From the NCBI GenBank assembly GCA_043821115.1, contig JBDRDD010000017.1, forward strand, positions 1-64,000: a stretch of 64,000 nucleotides of DNA, given 5' to 3'. The notes beneath the pieces were generated by a model, which worked only from the letters and a program-made list of their open reading frames with translations, was not told the DNA's origin and did no database searches. A program made the position numbers and the translations under genes. The stretch comes from JBDRDD01 sp043821115 (GTDB lineage: Bacteria; CAYTYR01; UBA6262; DAOVJB01). Shown one piece after another: positions 1 to 8,334 of this stretch; position 1 is the stretch's first letter, and each line of letters opens with the position of its first letter.

Positions 1-136
1 GATAATGCCCGGAGATAACATAGAGATGGAGATAACGCTGATTACGCCCATAGCGATGGAGAAGGAGTTAAGGTTTGCTATCAGGGAAGGCGGGCATACG
101 ATAGGTGCCGGAGTCATCGGTACGATTATTGAATAA
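1..136 (+). CDS. tuf: Elongation factor Tu, C-terminal end (partial)
   Basis: The first 136 bases encode the last 44 or so residues of EF-Tu, the GTPase that delivers aminoacyl-tRNA to the ribosome. The reading frame gives MPGDNIEMEI, then IAMEKELRFAIREGGHTIGAG and a TAA stop at 134-136. These are hallmark residues of the EF-Tu beta-barrel domain 3. The gene is cut by the window start. It lies 18 bases upstream of rpsJ, the usual tuf-S10 junction where the str and S10 clusters are joined. Confidence 0.95.
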   Translation, partial: IMPGDNIEMEITLITPIAMEKELRFAIREGGHTIGAGVIGTIIE

Positions 137-154
137 TAAAATTTGGGGGGGATT

Positions 155-463
155 ATGAAAGGCCAGAAAATAAGAATACGGCTCAAAGCTTACGACCACA
201 AGATCCTTGACCAGTCTTTGAAGGACCTTGTTGAGACCGTCAAAAGAACGGGGGCAAGTATTGTAGGACCTATACCGCTTCCTACGAGGATATCAAAATA
301 TACTGTTTTGCGTTCCCCCCATGTCGATAAGAAATCAAGAGAACAGTTTGAAATGCGCATCCACAAGCGCCTTGTTGACATTATGCAACCCACGCCGAAG
401 ACCGTTGACGCGCTCATGAAGCTCGATCTGCCGGCCGGCGTTGATGTAGAGATAAAACTATAA
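155..463 (+). CDS. rpsJ: 30S ribosomal protein S10
   Basis: S10 is a 30S head protein that also acts in Nus-dependent antitermination. The 102-residue product starts MKGQKIRIRLKAYDHK and contains the family stretch GPIPLPTRISKYTVLRSPHVDKKSREQFE (shown in part: PLPTRISKYTVLRSPH). I chose the ATG at 155, not the in-frame TTG at 143. The poly-G Shine-Dalgarno run at 145-151 sits just ahead of the ATG, and 102 residues is the normal family length. It is the first gene of the S10 cluster, 18 bases after tuf. Confidence 0.97.
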   Translation: MKGQKIRIRLKAYDHKILDQSLKDLVETVKRTGASIVGPIPLPTRISKYTVLRSPHVDKKSREQFEMRIHKRLVDIMQPTPKTVDALMKLDLPAGVDVEIKL

Positions 464-476
464 AAGGACCAATGCC

Positions 477-1163
477 ATGATAAAAGGAATTTTGGGACAG
501 AAACTAGGAATGACACAGGTCTTCTCGGAGAAAGGGAAGATTATCCCTGTTACCGTGATCAAGGTAGGCCCGTGCGTGGTTGTTAACAAGAGGACCAAGG
601 ATGAGAACGGTTATGAAGCCCTTCAGATTGGTTTCGGGGATATCAAGGATAAAAACCTCAACAAGCCGCAGAAAGGGTATTTCACTAAGAAAAATGTGGC
701 CCCGAAGAGGATACTAAAGGAATTCAGGACGCAGGGTATTGATGAATACACCATAGGCCAGGAACTCAGGGCCGACATATTCAAGGAACAGGAATTCGTT
801 GATGTAAGTGGTATAAGTAAGGGTAAGGGTTTCCAGGGTGTTATAAAGCGCTGGGGATTCAGCGGAGGTAAGGCATCTCACGGTTCCATGCACCACAGGG
901 CACCGGGGTCCATAGGACAGAGTTCAGATCCATCCAGGGTTTTCAAGGGCGTCAAAATGCCCGGTCACCAGGGACATGTTCAGAAAGTGGTATACAAGCT
1001 GCAGGTGGTCAAGGTCGATGCCGAGAATAACCTGCTGATGATCAGGGGTTCGGTGCCGGGGCCAAGGAACAGTTTTGTTGTAGTGAAGAGGACAGTAAAA
1101 ACGATCAAAGAGAAAAAGGTCCAGGAAGGGCCTTCTAAGAAAACAAAAGGTAAGGCGAAGTAA
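477..1163 (+). CDS. rplC: 50S ribosomal protein L3
   Basis: L3 is an early-assembly 50S protein near the peptidyl transferase centre. It is recognised by the start MIKGILGQKLGMTQVF and the central GKGFQGVIKRWGFSGGKASHGS loop (key part GFQGVIKRWGFSGG) that reaches towards the active site. It has 228 residues, slightly longer than many family members because of a lysine-rich C-terminal tail after about residue 205. An AAAAGGA ribosome binding site precedes the ATG. It lies 13 bases after rpsJ and 39 before rplD. Confidence 0.97.
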   Translation: MIKGILGQKLGMTQVFSEKGKIIPVTVIKVGPCVVVNKRTKDENGYEALQIGFGDIKDKNLNKPQKGYFTKKNVAPKRILKEFRTQGIDEYTIGQELRADIFKEQEFVDVSGISKGKGFQGVIKRWGFSGGKASHGSMHHRAPGSIGQSSDPSRVFKGVKMPGHQGHVQKVVYKLQVVKVDAENNLLMIRGSVPGPRNSFVVVKRTVKTIKEKKVQEGPSKKTKGKAK

Positions 1164-1202
1164 TATAAATACACCTTAAAATATAATGAAGAGGACGGGA
1201 CA

Positions 1203-1835
1203 ATGCCTGAGGTAAATCTGTATAACATAAAAGGTGAAAATTTAGGTAAAGTGAAACTTGAGGATGCTATATTCGCTCCAAAAGTAAATAAGGACCTTCT
1301 TCATGAGGCTGTTACAATGTACCTTGCCAACAAGAGGAAGGGACTCGCGTCAACCAAGACCAGGGGAGAGGTAAGCGGAGGCGGAGCTAAACCCTGGAAG
1401 CAGAAGGGTACCGGACGTGCCAGGGCCGGAAGCAACCGCTCACCGATATGGCGTCACGGAGGGACGACTTTTGGTCCCAAGCCAAGGGATTACAGCTACA
1501 CCATGCCCAAGAAAAAGAAGAAACTCGCGTTAAAGGGAGCGCTCAGTGCAAAGCTAAAGGATAAGGGGATAGTTGTGCTCGAGTCGCTTGATATGGTGGA
1601 GCCAAAGACGAAGTTCATGTACAGGGTGCTTGACAAACTGCATGCGACCGACAGGGCACTGCTTGTTGTTACAGAAGTGACTGATTCCATACGCAGGTTC
1701 TCGCAAAACATAAAGGCACTTCGCGTGTGTACTGTAAAAACCCTAAATGCATATGACGTACTTGATTCACATAAGATTATAATTGCCCGTGATGCTGTTC
1801 AATCACTGGAAGATTTTTTCAAGGTAAAGGCTTAA
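1203..1835 (+). CDS. rplD: 50S ribosomal protein L4
   Basis: L4 lines the exit tunnel; in enterobacteria it also represses the S10 operon. The 210-residue product has the conserved extended loop with STKTRGEVSGGGAKPWKQKG (about residues 47-66) followed by GTGRARAGSNRSPIWRHGG. Length and domain order are normal. No S10-type L4-binding leader can be present upstream of rpsJ because only 18 bases separate it from tuf, so any autoregulation would have to act elsewhere. Confidence 0.96.
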   Translation: MPEVNLYNIKGENLGKVKLEDAIFAPKVNKDLLHEAVTMYLANKRKGLASTKTRGEVSGGGAKPWKQKGTGRARAGSNRSPIWRHGGTTFGPKPRDYSYTMPKKKKKLALKGALSAKLKDKGIVVLESLDMVEPKTKFMYRVLDKLHATDRALLVVTEVTDSIRRFSQNIKALRVCTVKTLNAYDVLDSHKIIIARDAVQSLEDFFKVKA

Positions 1836-1853
1836 TCAATAAGGAGCGATATA

Positions 1854-2144
1854 ATGCAAGGGGACTATGCTGTTATAAAAAGACCGCTGATTACGGAGAG
1901 AAGCACCGCGCAGCGCATGAGTGAGAATAAGTACAGTTTTGAAGTGGCGCGCGATGCAACGAAGGTACAGATAGGAAGGGCCGTGGAGAGGCTTTTCAGC
2001 GTCAAGGTCATGAAAGTCAATACCATGACTGTTAAGGGGAAGCTCAGGAGGCTCGGAGCGCATGAGGGTATGCGCCCTAACTGGAAGAAGGCTATCGTAA
2101 CGCTTAAGAAAGGCGACACGATAAAGGTGTTCGAAGGCGCCTGA
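1854..2144 (+). CDS. rplW: 50S ribosomal protein L23
   Basis: L23 sits at the tunnel exit and is a docking site for trigger factor and SRP. The 96-residue product has the family start region IKRPLITERST and the pattern KYSFEVARDATKVQIGRAVE (about residues 26-45), then VKVMKVNTMTVKGKLRRLG. An AAGGAG site precedes the ATG at 1854. It sits 18 bases after rplD, in the normal S10-cluster position. Confidence 0.96.
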   Translation: MQGDYAVIKRPLITERSTAQRMSENKYSFEVARDATKVQIGRAVERLFSVKVMKVNTMTVKGKLRRLGAHEGMRPNWKKAIVTLKKGDTIKVFEGA

Positions 2145-2192
2145 TAAACAAAAAAAGATATTTACGAACATTCTAAAGCAAGGGAGTAAATT

Positions 2193-3032
2193 ATGGCTGT
2201 CAAGAAATATAAACCTACATCACCTGGAAGACGCTTTGCGAGTGTCGTCACCTCTGATGATATTACCACCAAGACACCTGAAAAATCGCTTCTGAGGCCG
2301 CTAAAATCAAAGGGCGGAAGAAACGTCCAGGGAAGAATAACGGTAAGGCATCAGGGTGGTGGTCACAAGCGCAAATACAGGTTAATAGATTTCAAGCGCG
2401 ACAAGAAGGGCATACCAGCCAAGGTCGCAACCATAGAGTACGATCCGAACCGTAATTCCCGTATAGCGCTTCTTCATTACTTGGACGGAGAGAAACGCTA
2501 CATAATAGCTCCTCTGGGTTTAACTGTAGGCGACAAGGTTGTGAGCGGACCCGAAGCCGAGATAAAAGCGGGTAACGCGCTTCCAATAAGCAGTATCCCC
2601 GAGGGAACCATAATACACAATATAGAATTGCGCGAGGGCTGTGGCGGACAGATGGCAAGAAGTGCCGGAGCTGCTGTACAGCTAATGGCGAAAGAAGGGG
2701 ATTTTGCGCAGCTAAAGATGCCGTCAGGCGAAATGCGCCTAGTGCGTGTGGGCTGCATGGCTACCATAGGACAGGTAGGAAACGTTGACCATAAGAATAT
2801 TACCTTAGGAAAAGCGGGACGTAAACGTCACATGGGAATACGTCCGACCGTCCGCGGTACGGCGATGAACGCCACCGACCATCCTCATGGCGGAGGAAGA
2901 GGTAAGAGCAAGGGTAACAAGATACCGGTCTCGCCTTGGGGTATAAACGCGAAGGGCTTCAGGACAAGGAAGCAAAAGCACTCCGACAAGATGATAGTTG
3001 CAAGACGTCCGAAGAAGAGACGTAAGAAATAA
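2193..3032 (+). CDS. rplB: 50S ribosomal protein L2
   Basis: L2 is needed for subunit association and peptidyl transferase centre assembly. The 279-residue product shows GRNVQGRITVRHQGGGHKRK near residue 42 and the conserved C-terminal GTAMNATDHPHGGGRGKSKG with the functionally important histidine of the HPHGGG motif. Length is normal (about 275). AAGGGAG precedes the ATG. Confidence 0.97.
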   Translation: MAVKKYKPTSPGRRFASVVTSDDITTKTPEKSLLRPLKSKGGRNVQGRITVRHQGGGHKRKYRLIDFKRDKKGIPAKVATIEYDPNRNSRIALLHYLDGEKRYIIAPLGLTVGDKVVSGPEAEIKAGNALPISSIPEGTIIHNIELREGCGGQMARSAGAAVQLMAKEGDFAQLKMPSGEMRLVRVGCMATIGQVGNVDHKNITLGKAGRKRHMGIRPTVRGTAMNATDHPHGGGRGKSKGNKIPVSPWGINAKGFRTRKQKHSDKMIVARRPKKRRKK

Positions 3033-3065
3033 AGAATAACAATATATTACCGGGGGTAGTAAGGC

Positions 3066-3353
3066 ATGTCACGATCAGCAAAAAAAGGAGCCTATGTAAA
3101 CGAGAAGCTAATTAAGAAAGTAGCCAAACTCCAGCAGGCAGGGAGAAAGGAACCCATTAAAACATGGGCGCGCAGTTCGGCCATACCGCCTGAGTTTGTC
3201 GGGCACACCTTTGCAATTCATAACGGTAGAAAATTTATCTCTGTCTATATTACGGAGAACATGGTAGGGCACAAGCTCGGTGAGTTCTCGCCTACAAGGA
3301 CTTTCAGGGGTCACGGTGCAGCGCACACCAAGGAAACCAGCGAAAAGACATAA
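3066..3353 (+). CDS. rpsS: 30S ribosomal protein S19
   Basis: S19 is in the 30S head and contacts S13. The 95-residue product has the family start MSRSAKKGAYVNEKLIKKV, the central TWARSSAIPPEFVGHTFAIH and the C-terminal GHKLGEFSPTRTFRGH block. Length is typical. A GGGGGTAGTAAGGC stretch supplies the ribosome binding site. It lies 33 bases after rplB. Confidence 0.97.
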   Translation: MSRSAKKGAYVNEKLIKKVAKLQQAGRKEPIKTWARSSAIPPEFVGHTFAIHNGRKFISVYITENMVGHKLGEFSPTRTFRGHGAAHTKETSEKT

Positions 3354-3377
3354 TCTAATCAAGGAGCGTACGATCAA

Positions 3378-3752
3378 ATGGAAGCCAAAGCTATAGCAAG
3401 ATTTGTCCGCATCGGTCCGCGTAAGGTGGGGCAGGTTCTGGATCTTATAAGGATGAAATCAGTGACGGATTCAGTCAACATATTAAACTTTACACCCAAG
3501 GCAGCCTGCGAAGTAGTGATGAAAGTCCTTTTATCCTCAGTTGCCAACCTGCGTTCGAAAAAGGACCACGGGGATATATATATAGCGGAAGCATATGTTA
3601 CTCCGGGGCCGGCTTTGAAGAGGATGCGTCCGATGGCGATGGGAAGGGCAGGCACAATTAAGAAGTACATGAGTCATGTTACCATAGTAGTGACCGACGA
3701 AGCAAAAAGCGGCATGAAAAAAAAGAAAAAGAAGAAAACGAAAAAGAGCTAA
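3378..3752 (+). CDS. rplV: 50S ribosomal protein L22
   Basis: L22 forms part of the exit-tunnel wall and is a site of macrolide-resistance changes in other bacteria. The 124-residue product starts MEAKAIARFVRIGPRKVGQV and carries GPALKRMRPMAMGRAGTIKK, the beta-hairpin that lines the tunnel. It ends in an unusual poly-lysine tail (residues about 111-122, almost all K) encoded by an A-rich run near 3716-3750 that includes eight consecutive As. The tail extends about ten residues beyond the usual family end. Confidence 0.96.
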   Translation: MEAKAIARFVRIGPRKVGQVLDLIRMKSVTDSVNILNFTPKAACEVVMKVLLSSVANLRSKKDHGDIYIAEAYVTPGPALKRMRPMAMGRAGTIKKYMSHVTIVVTDEAKSGMKKKKKKKTKKS

Positions 3753-3784
3753 TAAACATCAATCTGGATGTTGAGGAGGGAAGA

Positions 3785-4519
3785 GTGGGACAAAAAGTGC
3801 ATCCCATAGGATTTCGCCTGGGATATATCAAAACGCACACGTCAAAGTGGTTCAGCAAAAAAGATTACGCCAAATTCCTTCATGAGGACCTGGAGCTGCG
3901 AGGCTTTATAAAGAGTAAGCTAAAGCATGCTGGTATCTCAAAGGTGATCATCGAGAGGGCTGGTAACAACTTAAAGATCAATATCCACACGGCGCGCCCC
4001 GGTATCGTCATAGGTAAAAGGGGTATAGACGTGGAGAACCTTAAGGTTGATCTGCAGGCATTAACGCAGGACCAGGTATACTTGAATATTATAGAAGTTA
4101 AGAATCCGGCAGTTGACGCACAGCTTGTGTCCGAATCGATAGCGCTTCAGCTTGAAAGAAAGATAGCGTTTCGAAGGGCGATGAAAAAGGCAATAAGCCT
4201 TGCGATGCAGTCGGGTGCGCTGGGTATTAAGGTATGCTGCAGCGGGCGTCTGGGCGGGGCGGAAATAGCCCGCACAGAGTGGTTCAAGGATGGCAGGATA
4301 CCGCTTCACACTTTAAGAGCTGATATCGATTACGGTTTTTGCGAGTCGCTCACAACATACGGCCGTATAGGTGTGAAAGTATGGATATTCACAAAAGAGA
4401 TATTTTTGAAGAAAGAAAAGGTTGTTCAAAAAGCCAAGGAAGCTGTAAAAGAAGATAAAACACAAGAGAGAAAGGAAACAGAGCAAGATGTTGATGCCAA
4501 AGAGAGTCAAGTATCGTAA
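3785..4519 (+). CDS. rpsC: 30S ribosomal protein S3
   Basis: S3 lies at the mRNA entry pore. The GTG-started 244-residue product begins MGQKVHPIGFRLGYIKTHTS. It has the KH domain with GIVIGKRGIDVENL (about residues 78-91) and the C-terminal GRLGGAEIARTEWFKDGRIP motif. A charged tail rich in K, E and D occupies the last 35 residues or so, longer than in E. coli. The last 32 bases overlap the start of rplP, suggesting translational coupling. Confidence 0.96.
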   Translation: MGQKVHPIGFRLGYIKTHTSKWFSKKDYAKFLHEDLELRGFIKSKLKHAGISKVIIERAGNNLKINIHTARPGIVIGKRGIDVENLKVDLQALTQDQVYLNIIEVKNPAVDAQLVSESIALQLERKIAFRRAMKKAISLAMQSGALGIKVCCSGRLGGAEIARTEWFKDGRIPLHTLRADIDYGFCESLTTYGRIGVKVWIFTKEIFLKKEKVVQKAKEAVKEDKTQERKETEQDVDAKESQVS

Positions 4520-4904
4520 GACACACCGCGGCAGAATGAAAGGCATTGCCACCCGCGGTTGCAATGTGAGTTTCGGAGAATATGCCCTGCAGGCTCTGGA
4601 GCCATGCTGGGTGACGGCCCGCCAGATAGAGGCGGCAAGGGTAGCTCTTACACGAGCGCTTAAGCGAGGCGGTAAGGTATGGATAAGGATTTTTCCGGAT
4701 AAACCTGTGACTAAGAAACCGGCCGAGACCAGGATGGGTAAGGGAAAAGGTGCTCCTGAGTTCTGGGTTGCTGTTGTAAAGAGGGGCAGGGTCCTTTTTG
4801 AGATTGAAGGCGTTGACAAGATTCTGGCAAAGAAGGCACTTACCTCTGCCGGGCACAAGCTTCCTATGAAAACAAAACTACTTTCCCGCCACGACATGAC
4901 ATAA
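4488..4904 (+). CDS. rplP: 50S ribosomal protein L16
   Basis: L16 organises the A-site tRNA region of the 50S subunit. The 138-residue product starts MLMPKRVKYRKTHRGRMKG and has GKGKGAPEFWVAVVKRGRVLFE near residue 84. The start lies 32 bases inside rpsC in another frame. A second in-frame ATG at 4494 would remove only two residues, but the MLMPKR start matches the family well. Confidence 0.96.
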   Translation: MLMPKRVKYRKTHRGRMKGIATRGCNVSFGEYALQALEPCWVTARQIEAARVALTRALKRGGKVWIRIFPDKPVTKKPAETRMGKGKGAPEFWVAVVKRGRVLFEIEGVDKILAKKALTSAGHKLPMKTKLLSRHDMT

Positions 4905-4932
4905 GCAGGGATCGGGGTTAAAGGTGGATATG

Positions 4933-5115
4933 ATGAAAGCAAAACAGTTAAGAGAGATGACAAAACAGGAATTGGAGCAGAAGCACAGGGAACTGCAGAA
5001 GGAGCTTTTCTCGATGGAATTCCGTTCGCCTACGCAGGAAATCAAGAACGGTCTTAAAATACGCCTTATGAGAAGAGACATAGCCAGGATCCTTACAATT
5101 CTGAAAGAGAAGTAA
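4933..5115 (+). CDS. rpmC: 50S ribosomal protein L29
   Basis: L29 is a small helical protein near the tunnel exit next to L23. The product is an all-helical MKAKQLREMTKQELEQKHRE-type protein of 60 residues with the family signature RDIARILTILKEK at its end. GTG at 4924 and ATG at 4930 are also in frame. ATG 4933 has the best spacing (five bases) from the AAAGGTGG binding site, so the exact start is uncertain by three codons. Confidence 0.93.
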   Translation: MKAKQLREMTKQELEQKHRELQKELFSMEFRSPTQEIKNGLKIRLMRRDIARILTILKEK

Positions 5116-5144
5116 AGTAATTTATAGACAGAGGTATTAAAAAC

Positions 5145-5408
5145 ATGCAAAAATCACCAACCAAAAACAGGAAGGTCCGTACCGGCTGTGTGGTAAGCGA
5201 CAAGATGGATAAGACCAGGGTTGTTCTTGTCGAGCGCAAGCTGAAACATCCCAAGTACGGGAAGGTTATCAAAAGAAGCAAGAAGTACAAATTCCATGAC
5301 GAGAAGAACGAGTCGCGCAAGGGGGATTTTGTACGAATTGGAGAAACTAGGCCTCTTAGTAAGGATAAAAGGTGGTGCTTGGTTCAAATAACAAAGAAGG
5401 CAGAATAA
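5145..5408 (+). CDS. rpsQ: 30S ribosomal protein S17
   Basis: S17 is an OB-fold primary 16S rRNA binding protein. The 87-residue product has RKVRTGCVVSDKMDKTRVV at the N-terminus and the conserved YGKVIKRSKKYKFHDE block, ending with GETRPLSKDKRWCLV. Its length is typical for the bacterial family. It sits 29 bases after rpmC and 15 before rplN. Confidence 0.96.
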   Translation: MQKSPTKNRKVRTGCVVSDKMDKTRVVLVERKLKHPKYGKVIKRSKKYKFHDEKNESRKGDFVRIGETRPLSKDKRWCLVQITKKAE

Positions 5409-5423
5409 AGAGAGGATTTCAAG

Positions 5424-5792
5424 ATGATTCAGACACAGACAGTATTAAACGTAGCGGATAATTCCGGAGCGAAAAGGATTATGTGCATCAGGGTTCTCGG
5501 CGGTTCCAAGAGAAGGTATGCCCGCATAGGGGATATCATAATAGGTGCCGTCAAGAAAGCCATACCGCATGCAAACGTCAAGAAGGGCGACGTGGTGCGC
5601 GCGGTAGTGGTGCGTACGGTCAAAAGTCACAGGCGCAAGGACGGTTCCTATGTCAGGTTCGACGAGAACGGTGCTGTCGTAATAGATGACAAGAACGAGC
5701 CGAGGGGAACGCGTATATTCGGGCCAGTGGCACGTGAGCTCAGGGATAAGAATTTCATGAAGATTATATCGCTTGCACCGGAAGTCGTGTAA
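5424..5792 (+). CDS. rplN: 50S ribosomal protein L14
   Basis: L14 contacts the small subunit in bridges B5 and B8 and binds the silencing factor RsfS in other bacteria. The 122-residue product starts MIQTQTVLNVADNSGAKRIM and ends with GTRIFGPVARELRDKNFMKI, both family signatures. Length is exactly the usual 122. It is in the normal spc-cluster position between S17 and L24. Confidence 0.97.
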   Translation: MIQTQTVLNVADNSGAKRIMCIRVLGGSKRRYARIGDIIIGAVKKAIPHANVKKGDVVRAVVVRTVKSHRRKDGSYVRFDENGAVVIDDKNEPRGTRIFGPVARELRDKNFMKIISLAPEVV

Positions 5793-5815
5793 GAGCGGAT
5801 GAGCGGAGGATGTAA

Positions 5816-6127
5816 GTGTTACATATCAAGAAAAAAGACAAAGTTGTTGTACTAGCTGGAAAAGACAAGGGCAAAACCGGAGAGGTTCTGAAAATCTTCC
5901 CCAAGACCAACAAGGTGATAGTCGGTAAGGTGAACTTCATGAAGAAGCACACCAGGAGCACGCAGGGTCAGCCGGGTGGCATCCATGAGCAGGAGTCGCC
6001 TCTGGCTCTGTCAAAGGTGATGCTTGTCTGCAATAAGTGCAGCAAGCCTACAAGGGTGAAGATGGAACGTCTGGCCGACGGTCAGAAAGTAAGAATGTGT
6101 AAAAAATGCGGTGAAATACTGGTATAG
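5816..6127 (+). CDS. rplX: 50S ribosomal protein L24
   Basis: L24 initiates 50S assembly. The 103-residue product has a KOW motif (VVVLAGKDKGKTGEVLKI, about residues 9-26) and a C-terminal zinc-ribbon-like pair CNKC and CKKC. The start is GTG at 5816, preceded by a GGAGG site; no ATG fits. Full-length family size. Confidence 0.95.
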   Translation: MLHIKKKDKVVVLAGKDKGKTGEVLKIFPKTNKVIVGKVNFMKKHTRSTQGQPGGIHEQESPLALSKVMLVCNKCSKPTRVKMERLADGQKVRMCKKCGEILV

Positions 6128-6141
6128 AGGAGAAATTCAAG

Positions 6142-6684
6142 ATGTCAGCACATTTAAGAAAAATATATCAGGAGGCTATTGTCCCGGAGCTTATAAAGGA
6201 GTTTAAGTACAAGAACGTCATGCAGGCTCCGAAAGTTTCCAAGATTATCGTTAACATGGGTGTTTCCGAGGCCAGAGAAGACATAAAGACTATTGACCAC
6301 GCCTCGGGGCAGATAGCTGAGATAACAGGCCAGAAGCCGATCGTGACGCGTGCGAGGAAGTCCATTTCAAACTTTAAGCTAAGAAAGGGTATGCCTATTG
6401 GATGCAAGGTTACCCTGCGCGGCGAGAGGATGTACGAATTCCTCTATCGTTTGATAAACGTGGTCCTGCCAAGGATCAGGGACTTCAGGGGAGTTAAGAA
6501 AGACGCTTTTGACAAGGGTGGCAACTACAGCATCGGGATAAAGGAAATAACTATTTTCCCTGAGATCGTCTACGAGAAGCTGGACAAGGTGAGGGGTATG
6601 GACATAACCATAGTCACCACCGCCAAGACGGACGAAGAGGCCAGGAAACTGCTTGGCCTTATGGGAATGCCGTTTAGCAAGTAA
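6142..6684 (+). CDS. rplE: 50S ribosomal protein L5
   Basis: L5 binds 5S rRNA in the central protuberance. The 180-residue product has YKNVMQAPKVSKIIVNMGVS, the central TGQKPIVTRARKSISNFKLR and the C-terminal DKVRGMDITIVTTAKTDEEA. Length and motif order are standard. An AGAGGAGA site precedes the ATG. It is 14 bases after rplX. Confidence 0.97.
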   Translation: MSAHLRKIYQEAIVPELIKEFKYKNVMQAPKVSKIIVNMGVSEAREDIKTIDHASGQIAEITGQKPIVTRARKSISNFKLRKGMPIGCKVTLRGERMYEFLYRLINVVLPRIRDFRGVKKDAFDKGGNYSIGIKEITIFPEIVYEKLDKVRGMDITIVTTAKTDEEARKLLGLMGMPFSK

Positions 6685-6711
6685 AAACATTACTCTTAAA
6701 GGAGACTGCAA

Positions 6712-6897
6712 GTGGCAAAGAAGTGTTTGATAGAGAAGATAAAGCGCGAACCGAAGTTCGGCACACGCGGGTACTACAGATGCCGCATCTGCGGACGCCC
6801 GAGGGCGTACATGAGAAGGTTCCAGATGTGCCGCATCTGCTTCAGGAGACTTGCCCACCAAGGTGAGTTGCCCGGAGTCACAAAGTCAAGCTGGTAA
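6712..6897 (+). CDS. rpsN: 30S ribosomal protein S14, zinc-binding type
   Basis: This is the short (61-residue) zinc form of S14. Four cysteines in two CxxC pairs are visible at residues 24, 27, 40 and 43 (CRIC and CRIC), and the end GELPGVTKSSW is the family signature. The start is GTG at 6712 after AAAGGAG. The zinc form, rather than the longer C-minus form, is consistent with a lineage that does not swap S14 paralogues under zinc limitation, although a second copy elsewhere cannot be excluded. Confidence 0.97.
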   Translation: MAKKCLIEKIKREPKFGTRGYYRCRICGRPRAYMRRFQMCRICFRRLAHQGELPGVTKSSW

Positions 6898-6951
6898 GAA
6901 GCGCATTTATATAATAATGATATAAAGAACGGTAAAGGAAGGAGCGAGTGT

Positions 6952-7350
6952 ATGAGCGTAACCGATCCAATTGCTGATATGCTGACAAGGATACGCAATT
7001 CAAACAGGGTAAAACAGGAAAAAGTTGATATTCCAAGTTCCAAGCTGAAGCAGGAAATCGCCAGGGTGTTAAAAGAAGAAGGATATATCACGAACTACAA
7101 AAATATCGTTGACAGGAAGCAGGGAATACTGAGGGTCTACCTTAAGTACGGCGCCGAGAAGAAGAACATAATAACGGGGATAAAACGCGCGAGCAAGGGA
7201 AGCCTCAGGATGTATGCTTCCAAGGACAGGATTCCAAGAATTTTCAGGGGGCTCGGTATCGCTATAATTTCCACTTCCCGCGGTGTAATGACCGACAGGC
7301 AGTGCCGCAAGTCAAAACTCGGCGGGGAAGTGCTGTGCTACGTCTGGTAA
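6952..7350 (+). CDS. rpsH: 30S ribosomal protein S8
   Basis: S8 binds the central domain of 16S rRNA; in E. coli it represses the spc operon. The 132-residue product begins MSVTDPIADMLTRIRNSNRV and ends with GLGIAIISTSRGVMTDRQCR plus GGEVLCYVW, both diagnostic. An AAGGAAGGAGC site precedes the ATG. The 54-base gap after rpsN is one of the larger ones in this block, with no hairpin that I can support. Confidence 0.97.
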   Translation: MSVTDPIADMLTRIRNSNRVKQEKVDIPSSKLKQEIARVLKEEGYITNYKNIVDRKQGILRVYLKYGAEKKNIITGIKRASKGSLRMYASKDRIPRIFRGLGIAIISTSRGVMTDRQCRKSKLGGEVLCYVW

Positions 7351-7377
7351 GCACGATTTACTTTAAGGAGGATCACG

Positions 7378-7935
7378 TTGTCACGGATAGGTAAGAATCC
7401 AATAAATATACCAAAAGGTGTAGAGGTTAAAGTACAGGGAACAGGTGTTTCTGTAAAAGGATCGCTAGGCGTTCTCTCTGAGACCATCTCCGATAAGATG
7501 AGTGTTTCGGTGAGTGACGATCAGATAACGGTTATGCGCTCATCCGAAGAGAAGACACAGAAATCCCTCCACGGGCTGACCAGGAAGCTCATCGCGAACA
7601 TGGTTGAGGGTGTCACGAAGGGATTTGAGAAGACCCTTGTTATACAGGGCGTGGGATACAGGGCTGAAGTAAAGGGTGATATGCTTGTCCTGCAGCTTGG
7701 TTTTTCTCATCCTGTTGAGTTTAAGATACCCAAGGGTATAACGATAAAGATGGACGGTCAGACGAAGATGACCATCTCAGGCATAAACAAGCAGCATGTA
7801 GGTGAGGTAGCAAGCGAAATAAGACATCTAAAACCTCCCGAGCCTTACAAAGGTAAGGGTATCAGGTACCTGGGCGAGTACGTGAAGCGCAAGGTAGGAA
7901 AGACCGGTGTCACCGGTGCGGCAGGAGGAAAATAA
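7378..7935 (+). CDS. rplF: 50S ribosomal protein L6
   Basis: L6 lies near the GTPase centre. The TTG-started 185-residue product begins MSRIGKNPINIPKGVEV and has the second-domain motif GVGYRAEVKGDMLVLQLGFSH (in part) and the C-terminal PEPYKGKGIRYLGEYVKRK. An AAGGAGG site lies nine bases before TTG 7378. The gene is complete with a normal length. Confidence 0.96.
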   Translation: MSRIGKNPINIPKGVEVKVQGTGVSVKGSLGVLSETISDKMSVSVSDDQITVMRSSEEKTQKSLHGLTRKLIANMVEGVTKGFEKTLVIQGVGYRAEVKGDMLVLQLGFSHPVEFKIPKGITIKMDGQTKMTISGINKQHVGEVASEIRHLKPPEPYKGKGIRYLGEYVKRKVGKTGVTGAAGGK

Positions 7936-7948
7936 ATAAGAGGTTGCC

Positions 7949-8320
7949 ATGATTAACAAAAAAAGCAAAAACAAGAAAAGAATAATAAGACATAAAAGAG
8001 TAAGAAAAAAAGTGTTCGGCACGACAGAGAGACCCAGAGTCTGTGTGACAAGAAGCCTCAACAACATGTACGCGCAGATAATAAACGACGAAGAGGGTAA
8101 AACCCTGCTCTCATGTTCCACCCTTTCCAAAGAAGTACAGGAGAAGGTGAAGAAGAAGGGCGGAAATAAGGACGCCGCTTCTGTGGTTGGAGAAGTCATG
8201 GCAGAAAAGGCAAAGGCAAAAGGTATAAAAAAAGTTGTCTTTGACCGCGCCGGGCACATATATCACGGACGTATAAAGGCTCTTGCGGAGGGACTGCGCA
8301 AGGGAGGGTTGGAGCTTTAA
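7949..8320 (+). CDS. rplR: 50S ribosomal protein L18
   Basis: L18 binds 5S rRNA with L5. The 123-residue product has RKKVFGTTERPRVCVTRSLN near residue 18, VFDRAGHIYHGRIKALAEG near the end and a very basic N-terminus. The start ATG at 7949 lies 13 bases after rplF. Normal order L6-L18-S5. Confidence 0.96.
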   Translation: MINKKSKNKKRIIRHKRVRKKVFGTTERPRVCVTRSLNNMYAQIINDEEGKTLLSCSTLSKEVQEKVKKKGGNKDAASVVGEVMAEKAKAKGIKKVVFDRAGHIYHGRIKALAEGLRKGGLEL

Positions 8321-8334
8321 TACAGGAGGATATT

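Noticed and set aside
3716..3750. A-rich end of rplV as a programmed frameshift site
   Set aside because: The zero frame gives a sensible L22 end and stop; no overlapping frame with meaning follows.
4313..4963. 216-residue open frame on the - strand over rpsC and rplP
   Set aside because: It lies opposite two certain ribosomal protein genes and has no family motif or ribosome binding site of its own.
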